41,994 bases of DNA from Frisingicoccus sp009929615 (GCA_028692275.1 JAQUXR010000022.1:1-41994), one strand, 5' to 3'. Shown: positions 20,736 through 29,703, counted from the stretch's first letter. Notes: a model not told the origin generated them from the letters alone. A program made the numbers and translations.

Positions 20736-21692
20736 ATGAAAATTACAGTGATTGGTTGTGGCCGATGGGGGTCATTTATAACATGGTATCTGGACCATAT
20801 TGGGCATGAAGTGACTTTATATGGAAGAGAAAGCTCTGCACATATGCAGCGGTTTTTAAAAGAACGTAAAAACAATCTGCTTACTCTGCCGGAGTCGGTG
20901 AAGCTTACAACGAAGCTGTCTGCCGTATCTGAGGGTGAAGCGATTATTATATCTGTTAATTCTCAGGGACTTCAAAAGTTAATGGATGAACTGAAACCTA
21001 TGAATCTATCGAATAAGAAGATTGTTCTTTGTATGAAAGGGATTGAGATTAGCACCGGCCGCCGTTTATCCCAGATTGCAGAGGAGAGTTTGAATGAAAC
21101 GAATAAAGTGGCTGTGTGGCTTGGACCGGGCCATGTTCAGGAATTCACTAATGGTATTCCGAACTGTATGGTTATCGACAGTCGGGATGAGGAAGCAAAG
21201 ACTCAGTTAATTCATGCTTTTTCAGGGCCATTAATCCGCTTTTATTATGGACAGGATTTAATTGGAAATGAAATTGGTGCCGCAGCGAAGAATGTTATCG
21301 GAATTGCAGCAGGTATGCTGGATGGTTTTCATTTGTCAACTTTAAAAGGTGCACTTATGTCCAGGGGAACCAGAGAAGTGGCCAGGCTTATTAAAGCCAT
21401 GGGAGGCAATGAATTATCCGCTTATGGCCTATGTCATTTAGGAGATTATGAGGCTACTGTTTTTTCTGAATTCAGTCATAATCGCCGTTATGGTGAATTA
21501 TTTGTGCAGGGAAAAGAGAGTGAAGGTTTAGCCGAAGGATATTATACAGTGAAGGCCATGGTAGAGTTGGCAAAGAAATATAATGTCGAACTTCCAATTT
21601 CACAAACACTTTACGAAGTCCTTTACAAAGGAAGAGAACCGAAAGAGGCTTTGGAATCTTTGTTCACCAGGAGCCTGAAAAACGAATTTTGA
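20736..21692 (+). CDS. gpsA: Glycerol-3-phosphate dehydrogenase [NAD(P)+]
   Basis: 318 residues from ATG 20736 (AAAGGAG upstream). N-terminal Rossmann motif ITVIGCGRWGSFI; NEIGAAAKNVIGIAAGMLDG carries the catalytic Lys; GLCHLGDYEATVFSEFSHNR matches the GpsA substrate-binding loop, where the usual GLGDL reads GLCHLGD. It reduces dihydroxyacetone phosphate to glycerol-3-phosphate for phospholipid synthesis. It is somewhat divergent (the GxGxxG motif reads GCGRWG), so a specialised paralogue is possible. Confidence 0.85.
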   Translation: MKITVIGCGRWGSFITWYLDHIGHEVTLYGRESSAHMQRFLKERKNNLLTLPESVKLTTKLSAVSEGEAIIISVNSQGLQKLMDELKPMNLSNKKIVLCMKGIEISTGRRLSQIAEESLNETNKVAVWLGPGHVQEFTNGIPNCMVIDSRDEEAKTQLIHAFSGPLIRFYYGQDLIGNEIGAAAKNVIGIAAGMLDGFHLSTLKGALMSRGTREVARLIKAMGGNELSAYGLCHLGDYEATVFSEFSHNRRYGELFVQGKESEGLAEGYYTVKAMVELAKKYNVELPISQTLYEVLYKGREPKEALESLFTRSLKNEF

Positions 21693-21774
21693 ACAAAGTG
21701 TTAAAAATATATGTACAGAAATTAACTATATTTCATAAAAATTAAAAAAATATTACAAAAATCGTCATTTTCTC

Positions 21775-21805
21775 TTGACCTAACCCCTACTTTAAGTGTT
21801 ATTAT
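21775..21805 (+). promoter_or_regulatory. Candidate promoter of the Ig-like surface protein gene
   Basis: TTGACC (21775-21780) with TATTAT (21800-21805) at a longer than ideal 19-bp spacing, about 50 bases before the chosen ATG. Confidence 0.5.
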
Positions 21806-21855
21806 ATAAGAACGTGATGACACCTATAGATAATGCCAGGAGGAACACTGAGAAG

Positions 21856-23907
21856 ATGACATTTTTTAAGAAGATAATGGCGGCGGGAATGATTGTATCG
21901 CTGGCTTTGCCCATGGCAGTTTATGGCGAAGATAATACAGAGAAGCAATCCATTGTAATAGACAGCAAGCCGATTAAAGATGAGAATGATATAAAGACAG
22001 GTACATTTAATTGCGAAAAGGACACAGGGGAATGGACGAAAGCAGTTGTATTGACGGCTTCAGCCGTTCCGGAGAGTGGTAAGACTCTGCCAAGTATCAC
22101 TTATTCGTGGCAGAAAGATAAGGCGACGGATGAAAAGACCGGAAGTACCTATACGATTGATGAGAATGGTACTTATACGGTGAAGCTTCAGGTGCCATCG
22201 AGCAGTAAGCTGACAGCGGAGCCTATTGAGATTGAAGTAAAGAATATTGATAAAACAGGTCCGGAGATTGTTAAAACTTCAAAGAGTACAGAGGAATGGA
22301 CGAATGGACCTATAACCCTTACTTTTGAATGTGAAGATTATCAGGAGAGCGCACCGGCATCAGCCGCAGAAACGACCGGAGATAATCAGACACCTGCAAC
22401 GACGGAAGATGTAAGGGAAAAGGGTTCCGGACTTCATCCGGATGGAGCCTACTCCTATGATAACGGTCAGACCTGGACAAAAGATAATTTTGTTAAAGTG
22501 GAAGATGATGCGACTATTCAGTTTGTTGTCAGAGATGCTTTGGGTAATACAACTGCACAGTCCGTTACCGTAGACAGAATTGATAAAACAGAACCAACAG
22601 TTCGAGTAAACATTGCAGATGGCGGTGTTTTATATGAAGGCGAAGATGGAAGTGTTATATTGACTGTCAGTGCGTCTGATGGTGCTGCAGGATTGGCTGA
22701 TATGGCTTATTCCTGGGACGGAGGGCTCAGCTGGAACAATTCGAATACATTACAGGTAAGCCAGCCGGGAAATTATACCGTTTATGTCCGTGACAGAGCT
22801 GGAAACTTTACTCAGGCAACTTTAACGGTCAGCTATTCACAGCGGCCGGCCGGCAATGGCGGTAATACTGGAAATGACAACCCTACAGGTGGTGGAACAT
22901 CGAATGATGGGGGTTCGGCAAATAACACAGGTACACCCGCTGTAAATGGCAATACAGGCGGTCAGAGCACGGGTCAGAGTACGGATCAGAGTACGAATAG
23001 TGGAAATACTCCGACAGGAACACCATATCCAATATATTATGGGGTTCCGGCAGCTGAAGCTTCAGGAAGCGTTAATAGTGGAAGTCAGACGACAGGCAAC
23101 ACCGGTGAATCTGAGAGCAGAGAATCCGAGTCTGAAAGGGAGTCCAGGGAAAGTAATTCCAGAACTTCAGAAACAAAGGAAAGTGATGCGTCAAAAACAC
23201 CGGCACCGGTTGTGAATACAGAAGGTTCGGATTCGGGTTTCCCATGGTTATGGGTTTTAGCCGCCGTTGCAGCAGTCGTTATTATTTCGATTGCGGTGGT
23301 AGCTGCCAGAATTATTGCAGGACGTCGAAATGATGATGACGATATATTTGAAGCTGAAGAGCCTTCAGATGATATTGAAGAAGTATATGCCAGAGTTTCA
23401 GCCAAGGAGGCAGAGGTTGTATCCGAGCCGGAAGTAAAACCGGAGATAAAACCAGAAGTTCAGGCGGAAAAGGTTTCAGGAGTGACAAGTGATACTATTG
23501 AGCTGGATACCAATCAGGTGAAGGCGGCAGCAGGTGTTGCATCTGGAATTGCAGCCACAGGTATTGGGGCTGGAGTTGTTGCAGAAAAAATAGCAGCAGA
23601 ACCAGAGGTTGAACCGGAACCAGTTGTAGAGGCAACTCCAGAGGTTGAACCGGAACCAGTTGTAGAGGCAATTCCAAAGGTTGAACCGGAACCAGTTGTA
23701 GAGGCAATTCCAAAGGTTGAACCGGAACCAGTTGTAGAGGTAACTCCAAAGGTTAAACCGGAACCAATTGTAGAGGAGACTCCAGAGATTGAGCCGGAAC
23801 CAGTTGCAGAAGATGCCTCGGAAGCAGGTAAGGTTGTACTGGAAGGGGAACATAGCCGTTTGGTTTATGATCCAAAGACCGGAGAATATAAATACGAATT
23901 TAAATAA
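21856..23907 (+). CDS. Large membrane-anchored Ig-like surface protein with repetitive cytoplasmic tail
   Basis: 683 residues from ATG 21856 (AGGAGG 10 bases upstream). A signal peptide (FFKKIMAAGMIVSLALPMAV) is followed by about three Ig-like beta-sandwich units with bacterial sequences such as IDKTGPEIVKTSKSTEEWTN, DNGQTWTKDNFVKVEDDATI and VYVRDRAGNFTQATLTVSYS. Next come a Gly/Asn/Thr/Ser-rich stalk and a Ser/Glu/Arg stretch, a membrane helix (PWLWVLAAVAAVVIISIAVV) and an acidic cytoplasmic tail with six 12-residue P-E-P-V-V-E repeats. The tail ends in RLVYDPKTGEYKYEFK. It lacks an LPXTG sortase signal. It may link the cell surface to an internal partner; function unknown. Confidence 0.8.
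   Translation: MTFFKKIMAAGMIVSLALPMAVYGEDNTEKQSIVIDSKPIKDENDIKTGTFNCEKDTGEWTKAVVLTASAVPESGKTLPSITYSWQKDKATDEKTGSTYTIDENGTYTVKLQVPSSSKLTAEPIEIEVKNIDKTGPEIVKTSKSTEEWTNGPITLTFECEDYQESAPASAAETTGDNQTPATTEDVREKGSGLHPDGAYSYDNGQTWTKDNFVKVEDDATIQFVVRDALGNTTAQSVTVDRIDKTEPTVRVNIADGGVLYEGEDGSVILTVSASDGAAGLADMAYSWDGGLSWNNSNTLQVSQPGNYTVYVRDRAGNFTQATLTVSYSQRPAGNGGNTGNDNPTGGGTSNDGGSANNTGTPAVNGNTGGQSTGQSTDQSTNSGNTPTGTPYPIYYGVPAAEASGSVNSGSQTTGNTGESESRESESERESRESNSRTSETKESDASKTPAPVVNTEGSDSGFPWLWVLAAVAAVVIISIAVVAARIIAGRRNDDDDIFEAEEPSDDIEEVYARVSAKEAEVVSEPEVKPEIKPEVQAEKVSGVTSDTIELDTNQVKAAAGVASGIAATGIGAGVVAEKIAAEPEVEPEPVVEATPEVEPEPVVEAIPKVEPEPVVEAIPKVEPEPVVEVTPKVKPEPIVEETPEIEPEPVAEDASEAGKVVLEGEHSRLVYDPKTGEYKYEFK
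23608..23823 (+). repeat. Six 36-bp tandem repeats in the surface protein gene
   Basis: Units begin at 23608, 23644, 23680, 23716, 23752 and 23788. The first four are nearly identical and the last two diverge. Each encodes VEPEPVVE-(A/V)-(T/I)-P-(E/K), extending the cytoplasmic tail. The number of units is likely to vary between strains. Confidence 0.9.
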
Positions 23908-23955
23908 AAAAATGCTGTTTCATGATTTTAATATAGTCATGAAACAGCATTTTTT
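23906..23955. terminator. Bidirectional terminator
   Basis: AAAAATGCTGTTTCATGA pairs perfectly with TCATGAAACAGCATTTTT; A- and T-runs on both sides serve the converging surface protein and ferredoxin-domain genes. Confidence 0.92.
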
Positions 23956-23957
23956 GA

Positions 23958-24668
23958 TTAGTCCAGTATACGTCCATCTGTGGAAATGGTAACAACATTC
24001 CAAGGAATGAATTTTCCACTGTTTTTCAGTGCGGTCACAGCAGCATGTTCAATACCGCCACAGCATGGAACTTCCATACGGACAATGGTAAGACTTTTAA
24101 TGTTGTTGTTTGAAATAATTTCGGTAAGCTTTTCCGTGTAATCCCCTTCATCTAATTTCGGACATCCAATAAGTGTTATCTTACCACGGATAAATTCCTG
24201 ATGGAAATTGCCGTAGGCATAAGCCGTACAGTCCGCCGCAATAAGAAGGTGGGCATTATCAAAATAAGGTGCGTTGACCGGAGCAAGCTTAATCTGTACA
24301 GGCCATTGTCCTAATTGAGAACGAACAGCTGATGTTGGGATTGATTCTTGTGGGGCAGAAGAAATTTCAATTTTTCGGGACTGGCTTCCAGGGCATCCGC
24401 AGGCCAGAGGGGGAGCTGCATGAACAGCAGCCTTTTCCTTATTAGCCAGCACAGCCGCTTCGTCGTAGGCAGCGGCTTCCCGGTTGACAAAGGTAATAGC
24501 TTCAGTTGGACAGGTTGGAAGACAGTCTCCGAGACCGTCACAGTAATCATCACGAAGTAATTTTGCCTTGCCATCAATCATTCCAATAGCACCTTCGTGA
24601 CAGGCAGCAGCACATAAACCGCAGCCGTTACATTTTTCTTCATCAATGTGAATAATTTTACGTATCAT
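23958..24668 (-). CDS. Ferredoxin-domain (2x4Fe-4S) protein
   Basis: 236 residues from ATG 24668 (CAAGGAGGATTTTATAT upstream; the longer frame from 24734 overlaps the divergent promoter). Two ferredoxin motifs lie near the start, CNGCGLCAAACHEGA and CDGLGDCLPTCPTEA, the second with a Gly-Leu variant between its first Cys residues. A central Cys pair (ACGCPG) and a C-terminal EVPCCGG motif could bind a further cofactor. It is divergent from the Crp/Fnr gene. Similar proteins in Clostridia sit beside hybrid-cluster or redox-stress genes; its exact role is unknown. Confidence 0.78.
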   Translation of the reverse strand: MIRKIIHIDEEKCNGCGLCAAACHEGAIGMIDGKAKLLRDDYCDGLGDCLPTCPTEAITFVNREAAAYDEAAVLANKEKAAVHAAPPLACGCPGSQSRKIEISSAPQESIPTSAVRSQLGQWPVQIKLAPVNAPYFDNAHLLIAADCTAYAYGNFHQEFIRGKITLIGCPKLDEGDYTEKLTEIISNNNIKSLTIVRMEVPCCGGIEHAAVTALKNSGKFIPWNVVTISTDGRILD

Positions 24669-24694
24669 ATATAAAATCCTCCTTGTGTAATTTC

Positions 24695-24746
24695 TTGACT
24701 TTGTATCCCCAGTATAATAAAATAATGCCAACAAGTATGTTGGTAT
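24695..24746 (+). promoter_or_regulatory. Promoter and palindromic operator between the ferredoxin-domain and Crp/Fnr genes
   Basis: TTGACT (24695-24700), 17-bp spacer, TAAAAT (24718-24723) for the regulator gene. Directly downstream is a palindrome, CCAACA-agta-TGTTGG (24728-24743), extendable by A-T pairs to 22 bp. Its position at the transcription start fits repression of the regulator's own gene and control of the divergent gene. Confidence 0.7.
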
Positions 24747-24765
24747 AACAACAAAAGGAGGGAAA

Positions 24766-25431
24766 ATGAAAGAAAATTTTTTAGAGAAGACGATTTTGTT
24801 CCGAGGAACAGATTTAGAAGAGATAAAGGGAATGTTGAAATGTCTTCAGGGAACTGAGCGGCATTTTAAAAAGGGCGAGATTATTTATCACTGCGGAGAT
24901 ACGGTTCGTTTTATGGGAATGGTGCTTTCAGGAACAGTTCATATTGAAAGTAATGATTTCTGGGGGAATAAAAGTATTCTCGATGGTATAGGTCCGGGAC
25001 AGGTTTTTGCTGAAACCTATGCCTGTGTTCCCGGGGAGCCTTTAATGGTTGATGTGGTTACTGCAGAGGATACGGATGTTTTGTTTTTAGATGCAAACCG
25101 TATCATGACAACCTGTTCTAACGCTTGTGAGCATCATGCTAAACTCATACGCAACCTTTTAATGGCCTCAGCCCAGAAGAACCTGAATCTTTCGCGGCGT
25201 ATCTTTCATACAGCACCGAAATCCATACGGGGACGTATCCTGTCCTATTTGTCTGACCAGGCGAGCCGGCAGGGAAGCCCGGAATTTGACATTCCTTTTA
25301 ATCGTCAGCAGTTGGCCGATTATTTGAATGTGGAAAGAAGTGCCCTTTCAAACGAATTAAGCAAGATGCAAAAGGACGGTTTAATTACTGCAAAGAAGAA
25401 TCATTTTTTTCTGAAGGGAGACATTGACTAG
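24766..25431 (+). CDS. Crp/Fnr-family transcriptional regulator
   Basis: 221 residues. Cyclic-nucleotide-binding-like beta-barrel (residues 20-115: FKKGEIIYHCGDTVRFMGMV ... LDGIGPGQVFAETYACVPGE), a long dimer helix, and a Crp-type winged HTH (FDIPFNRQQLADYLNVERSA then LSNELSKMQKDGLI). The cAMP-contacting residues are not recognisable, so it probably senses something else, perhaps redox or NO given the adjacent FeS protein. Ribosome site AAAGGAGGGAAA. Likely autoregulated through the palindrome upstream. The next gene begins at the following base. Confidence 0.9.
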   Translation: MKENFLEKTILFRGTDLEEIKGMLKCLQGTERHFKKGEIIYHCGDTVRFMGMVLSGTVHIESNDFWGNKSILDGIGPGQVFAETYACVPGEPLMVDVVTAEDTDVLFLDANRIMTTCSNACEHHAKLIRNLLMASAQKNLNLSRRIFHTAPKSIRGRILSYLSDQASRQGSPEFDIPFNRQQLADYLNVERSALSNELSKMQKDGLITAKKNHFFLKGDID

Positions 25432-26043
25432 ATGCGTAAGATAAGAACAAAACGAGAAAGCATGGCAATGGTGCCAAATCTGCTGATATTTTCAGTGGTT
25501 TGGTATATCCTGCTGATACGAAATATTATTTCTGAAAAATCTATCGGAATGTCGTTGATGTTTCTGATTGCAGGTATCCTGCCTTTGTTTATGGCGGTAC
25601 AGCAGATTCGACGGGCCGTGTATTTCCGAAGACTGCATAGAGAAGTTATGAACCGACCGCCTAAACGGGGACGTATTATTAGTTGTAATAAAGCTTTTTG
25701 TGAAGTAGAAACAAGAGAAGCAGCTTCTAGAAAAATGGCTGAGTATAAATTGATTATTCAGATGGATGATGGTGTCAGCTTTGAACCGGTTCAAATAGAA
25801 AGTGAACCATATTCATGGCCGGTGTATAAGGTTTTGGCATCTCCGGAGGTGGATGTTTATACAGACGATTCGGGATGGCATCATGTCATCGATGGTTTCC
25901 ATTACAAGAAACATCGAAGTGACGAAGGAATATTTAAGGATAATCCCTGGGAAGATGGACCGGGGAATGACAACAGCCGTATTTTCAATGTTATATGGGC
26001 AGTGTTGCTGATTATTTTCCTGATATCTATCTTGAGAGGGTAG
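25432..26043 (+). CDS. Membrane protein of unknown function
   Basis: 203 residues with two N-terminal membrane helices (MVPNLLIFSVVWYILLIR; IGMSLMFLIAGILPLFMAV), a soluble middle domain of about 100 residues and a C-terminal helix (IFNVIWAVLLIIFLISIL). It directly abuts the Crp/Fnr gene (stop followed at once by ATG), so the two are co-transcribed. The middle part (KRGRIISCNKAFCEVETREA ...) resembles small beta-barrel domains of membrane proteins. Family not recognised. Confidence 0.7.
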   Translation: MRKIRTKRESMAMVPNLLIFSVVWYILLIRNIISEKSIGMSLMFLIAGILPLFMAVQQIRRAVYFRRLHREVMNRPPKRGRIISCNKAFCEVETREAASRKMAEYKLIIQMDDGVSFEPVQIESEPYSWPVYKVLASPEVDVYTDDSGWHHVIDGFHYKKHRSDEGIFKDNPWEDGPGNDNSRIFNVIWAVLLIIFLISILRG

Positions 26044-26144
26044 TTGAAAACAGATATGCTTTTTAAGCATGATTGGATATAAAATATAAGCATTTGCTAA
26101 TTTTTGAGCCACCTACTAAAATAAAATATAAAAGGAATGGTAGA

Positions 26145-26627
26145 ATGATTCAAAGATTAATTGTATATATGTGCCTTATTTCTATGCTGATATTAACCGG
26201 CTGTAGTGGCTCTGGAGAAAGTAGTGAACCGGTTCTATTAGAAACAGAAACACGGGCAGAAGAGGAAAATGGTGAAATGATAAATATTAGGATAACTGCC
26301 GGCGGTCAAAGCTTCCAGGCAAAATTATATGATAATGAAACAACCCGGGTCTTTTTGGAACTGCTGCCAATGACGGTGGATATGGGTGAATTGAATGGTA
26401 ATGAGAAATATGCTTATTTATCCAACAGTCTTCCGGTAAATGCGGGCAACCCATCAACCATTCATACAGGTGATATAATGCTTTTTGGTTCAGATTGTCT
26501 GGTCCTGTTTTATGAGGATTTTTCAACTTCCTACAGTTACACGACTATCGGATATGTGGAAGATATTTCCGGGTTTAAAGAGTCCCTTGGTGGTGGAAGT
26601 GTCCAGGTGGGATTCAGTATAGATTAG
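26145..26627 (+). CDS. Lipoprotein with cyclophilin-like domain
   Basis: 160 residues from ATG 26145 (AAAAGGAATGG upstream). Lipoprotein signal MIQRLIVYMCLISMLILTGC, acidic linker, then a cyclophilin-like fold of the small bacterial type (INIRITAGGQSFQAKLYDNE TTRVFLELLPMTVDMGELNG in outline, then SYTTIGYVEDISGF). No prolyl isomerase residues are evident. It sits on the outer membrane face; function unknown. Eight bases upstream of the next gene's GGAGG. Confidence 0.75.
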   Translation: MIQRLIVYMCLISMLILTGCSGSGESSEPVLLETETRAEEENGEMINIRITAGGQSFQAKLYDNETTRVFLELLPMTVDMGELNGNEKYAYLSNSLPVNAGNPSTIHTGDIMLFGSDCLVLFYEDFSTSYSYTTIGYVEDISGFKESLGGGSVQVGFSID

Positions 26628-26640
26628 TGGAGGAATGAGA

Positions 26641-27822
26641 ATGAAATATGATTTTGATAAATTGATAAACCGGAGACATACAAATTCTCTTAAGTGGGAT
26701 GTGGATGAGCAGGAACTGCCTATGTGGGTGGCAGATATGGATTTTGAAACAGCACCGGAGATTCTTTCAGCTATTCAGAGAAGGCTGGACCAGGGGATTT
26801 TCGGTTATTCCGTTATTCCTGAGCAATGGAATGAGGCCTATGTTAACTGGTGGGCAAAACGTCATGGCTTCCATATGGAGAAAGAATGGCTTACCTTCAC
26901 AACGGGAGTTATTCCGGCAATTTCAAGTATTATTCGTAAATTGACAACGGTTGGTGAGAATGTTTTAGTTCAGACACCGGTGTACCATATCTTTTTCAAT
27001 TCTATCAAGAATAATGGCCGCGAGGTCCTCGAAAACAGATTAGTATATGACGGAAAAGAATATCGTATTGATTTTGATGATTTGGAAAAGAAGCTGGCTA
27101 TGCCACAGACAACCATGATGCTTTTGTGTAATCCTCAAAACCCTTCCGGCAATATATGGGATAGAGAAACCTTGGAGAGAATTGGTGAATTATGCTGGAA
27201 ACACCACGTCCTTGTTGTGGCTGATGAAATTCATTGTGATTTGGCTGACCCTGGATATAATTATATTCCTTTTGCTTCAGTTTCAGATAAATGCCGGGAA
27301 AACAGTGTTACCTGCCTTGCTCCGACAAAGGCTTTTAATCTTGCTGGATTTAAAACGGCAGCAGTTTCCGTTCCGAATCAGGAAATACGGCGAAAGGTTC
27401 GACGGGGACTCAATACAGATGAAGTTGCAGAAGCCAATATTTTTGCTGTAGATGCAGCAGTTGCTGCCTTTAATGAAAGCGGAGACTGGCTGGACGAGCT
27501 AAATGTCTATATTTCTAAGAACAGACAGTATGTTCGGGAATATATAAAAAATGAGATTCCAGACCTGAAAGTTGTTGAATCCCATTCTACATATTTATTG
27601 TGGGTGGATTGTATGGGCGCATCAGGCAGTGGTACACAGCTGGTTGAATTTATACGGGAAAAGACAGGCCTTTATTTATCCGAAGGTGGAGAATTTGGAG
27701 GGAATGGAAGAAAATTTTTCCGCATGAATATAGGATGCCCGAGGGAAACATTGGAAGATGGTCTTGAACGGTTAAAACAAGGTGTTATGGCCTATGAAGA
27801 ATGGGCCGGAAGTTTATGCTGA
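26641..27822 (+). CDS. PatB/MalY-type aminotransferase (cystathionine beta-lyase-like)
   Basis: 393 residues from ATG 26641 (GGAGG at 26629-26634; ATG 26635 is too close to it). Sequence landmarks are RRHTNSLKWD, LPMWVADMDFETAPEI, FTTGVIPAISSIIRKL, CNPQNPSGNIW, ADEIHCDLADPGY and LAPTKAFNLAGFKTAAV with the PLP Lys. This branch cleaves C-S bonds of cystathionine or cysteine and can release H2S. It overlaps the start region of the next gene, suggesting joint transcription. Confidence 0.9.
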   Translation: MKYDFDKLINRRHTNSLKWDVDEQELPMWVADMDFETAPEILSAIQRRLDQGIFGYSVIPEQWNEAYVNWWAKRHGFHMEKEWLTFTTGVIPAISSIIRKLTTVGENVLVQTPVYHIFFNSIKNNGREVLENRLVYDGKEYRIDFDDLEKKLAMPQTTMMLLCNPQNPSGNIWDRETLERIGELCWKHHVLVVADEIHCDLADPGYNYIPFASVSDKCRENSVTCLAPTKAFNLAGFKTAAVSVPNQEIRRKVRRGLNTDEVAEANIFAVDAAVAAFNESGDWLDELNVYISKNRQYVREYIKNEIPDLKVVESHSTYLLWVDCMGASGSGTQLVEFIREKTGLYLSEGGEFGGNGRKFFRMNIGCPRETLEDGLERLKQGVMAYEEWAGSLC

Positions 27823-27847
27823 TAAAGCAGAAGAAGGAGTGGAGCAT

Positions 27848-28984
27848 ATGATTTATAAGAATTATAAGGATTTAAAGTTATCAGCCCTTGGTATGGGGGC
27901 TATGCGTCTTCCGGTTATTGATGGTGATGATGCAAAGATAGATGAGGCAGCAGCTTCCGAGATGGTAGCTTACGCTATGGCGAATGGTATTAATTATTAT
28001 GATACCGCCTGGGGATATCACAGTGGTAATTCAGAAACCGTTATGGGGAAAATATTAAATCAGTACCCTCGAGAAAATTATTATCTGGCAACGAAGTTTC
28101 CGGGATATGATTTATCTAATATGGATAAGGTTGAAAGTATTTTTGAAGAGCAGCTAAAAAAATGTGGTGTTGATTATTTTGATTTTTATCTCTTTCACAA
28201 TGTATGTGAAATGAATATTGATGCCTATTTGGATGATGAGAAATACGGAATCTTTTCTTATCTGATGGAACAGAAAAAGGCTGGCCGTATTCGCCATTTG
28301 GGATTTTCAGCCCATGGCGGCTATGATGTTATGAAGCGTTTTATAGATGCTTATGGAAAAGATATGGAATTTTGTCAGATTCAGCTCAATTATCTGGATT
28401 GGACTTTCCAGGGAGCAAAGGAAAAAGTTGATTTATTAAATGAAAATAATATTCCGGTCTGGGTTATGGAGCCACTGCGGGGTGGACGTCTTGCATCTGT
28501 TGCAGAGGAGTATGAAGCAGAGTTAAAAACACTGCGTCCGGAGGAAGGTGTTCCGGCATGGGCATTTCGCTTCTTGCAGAGTATCCCTGGCGTCACAGTG
28601 ACGCTGTCAGGTATGTCGAATTTTGAACAGATGAAAGCCAATATTGCTACCTATGAGACAGAAAAACCGCTTTCAGAAGGCGAAATGTCGTCCTTGCTGG
28701 CAATAGCAGATAAGATGCTTGAAAATGCCGGAGTTCCATGTACGGCATGTCATTACTGTACAAGTCACTGCCCACAGGAATTGGATATTCCATTCCTTTT
28801 GAATCTGTATAACGAGCACTGTTTTACCGGTGGCGGTTTTATTGCACCGATGGCACTGATGGCAGTTGAAAAGGAAAAACAGCCATCTGGCTGTATTGGC
28901 TGCAGAAGCTGTGAACAGGTCTGTCCTCAGCAGATTAAAATTTCAGAAGCACTGGCAGATTTTTCAGCAAAGCTTGGAGCATAA
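27848..28984 (+). CDS. Aldo/keto reductase with C-terminal 4Fe-4S motifs
   Basis: 378 residues from ATG 27848 (GAAGGAGTGGAGC upstream). An aldo/keto reductase barrel (LSALGMGAMRLPV, NGINYYDTAWGYHSGNSETV with Asp and Tyr, YDFYLFHNV-like segment) is followed by a ferredoxin-like tail with CTACHYCTSHCP and CIGCRSCEQVCP. This predicted-oxidoreductase class is common in Clostridia and may use ferredoxin or NAD(P)H. Substrate unknown. Co-directional with, and 25 bases after, the PatB-like gene. Confidence 0.9.
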   Translation: MIYKNYKDLKLSALGMGAMRLPVIDGDDAKIDEAAASEMVAYAMANGINYYDTAWGYHSGNSETVMGKILNQYPRENYYLATKFPGYDLSNMDKVESIFEEQLKKCGVDYFDFYLFHNVCEMNIDAYLDDEKYGIFSYLMEQKKAGRIRHLGFSAHGGYDVMKRFIDAYGKDMEFCQIQLNYLDWTFQGAKEKVDLLNENNIPVWVMEPLRGGRLASVAEEYEAELKTLRPEEGVPAWAFRFLQSIPGVTVTLSGMSNFEQMKANIATYETEKPLSEGEMSSLLAIADKMLENAGVPCTACHYCTSHCPQELDIPFLLNLYNEHCFTGGGFIAPMALMAVEKEKQPSGCIGCRSCEQVCPQQIKISEALADFSAKLGA

Positions 28985-28997
28985 ATCTAAAAAGAAT

Positions 28998-29039
28998 AAG
29001 GGCCCACAGAAGAATAAAACATCTTCTATGGGCCCTTTT
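28998..29039. terminator. Bidirectional terminator
   Basis: AAGGGCCCA-c-AGAAGA pairs with TCTTCT-a-TGGGCCCTT around ataaaaca, with TTTT on the + side, between converging genes. Confidence 0.9.
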
Positions 29040-29043
29040 GTAG

Positions 29044-29703
29044 TTACTGCATAACACCAATATGGTCAGGAACAATAATATCAGCTTCCGTGCAGGCACG
29101 GATATCTTCTACAGTATAACCCGGAGCCAGTTCCCTGAGAATTAATCCATCCGGGCTGACTTCAAGATAGCAACGTTCAGTGACAATATCAGTGACACAT
29201 TTACCACCGGTCAGTGGCAGTGTACATTTTTTAAGAATCTTTGGGTCTCCGTTTTTTTCACAATGGTCTGTTGCGACAATAATCTTTTTCACACCGGCAC
29301 ATAAATCCATTGCACCGCCCATGCCAGGGACAACTTTGCCGGGAATTGTCCAGTTGGCAATATTACCTTCCTGGTCTACCTGAAGGGTGCCGAGAACGGC
29401 CACGTCAATATGACCTCCACGGATAAAACCAAATCCGGTAGGATGTTCATAGACACTACCACCTTTGATAATGGAAGCAGGCATTCCACCGGCATCAATA
29501 ATATCAATATCTGCATCACTCCATTTTGGAGATGGACCGCTGCCAACAGTGCCAATTTCAGCTTCAAGCCACAGGTCAACACCTTCAGGGAGATAGTTGA
29601 CACACATCAAAGGAACGCCGATTCCCAGATTCACAAAATCGCCGTCTTTAAAAAACTTTGCGCATCGTGATGCAATGAGTGCACGTCCAGTTAATTCTGC
29701 CAT
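29044..29703 (-). CDS. CoA-transferase subunit B (AtoA/CtfB/ScoB type)
   Basis: 219 residues from ATG 29703 (GGAGG upstream), the usual length of this subunit. Typical family sequences: FFKDGDFVNLGIGVPLMCVN, GPSPKWSDADIDIIDAGGMP, IRGGHIDVAVLGTLQVDQEG and GKVVPGMGGAMDLCAG. The catalytic Glu lies in LWLEAEIGTVGSG. With subunit A it moves CoA between short-chain acids such as acetate and acetoacetate or butyrate. The start overlaps the stop of subunit A (TGATG), so the two are translationally coupled. Confidence 0.93.
   Translation of the reverse strand: MAELTGRALIASRCAKFFKDGDFVNLGIGVPLMCVNYLPEGVDLWLEAEIGTVGSGPSPKWSDADIDIIDAGGMPASIIKGGSVYEHPTGFGFIRGGHIDVAVLGTLQVDQEGNIANWTIPGKVVPGMGGAMDLCAGVKKIIVATDHCEKNGDPKILKKCTLPLTGGKCVTDIVTERCYLEVSPDGLILRELAPGYTVEDIRACTEADIIVPDHIGVMQ

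Noticed and set aside
23476..23853. Antisense open frames rich in Trp/Phe/Asn across the surface protein repeats
   Set aside because: They are reverse readings of the 36-bp tandem repeats, without ribosome sites.
24669..24734. N-terminal extension of the ferredoxin-domain protein
   Set aside because: It would read through the divergent promoter and operator; ATG 24668 has AAGGAGG and begins right before the ferredoxin motif.
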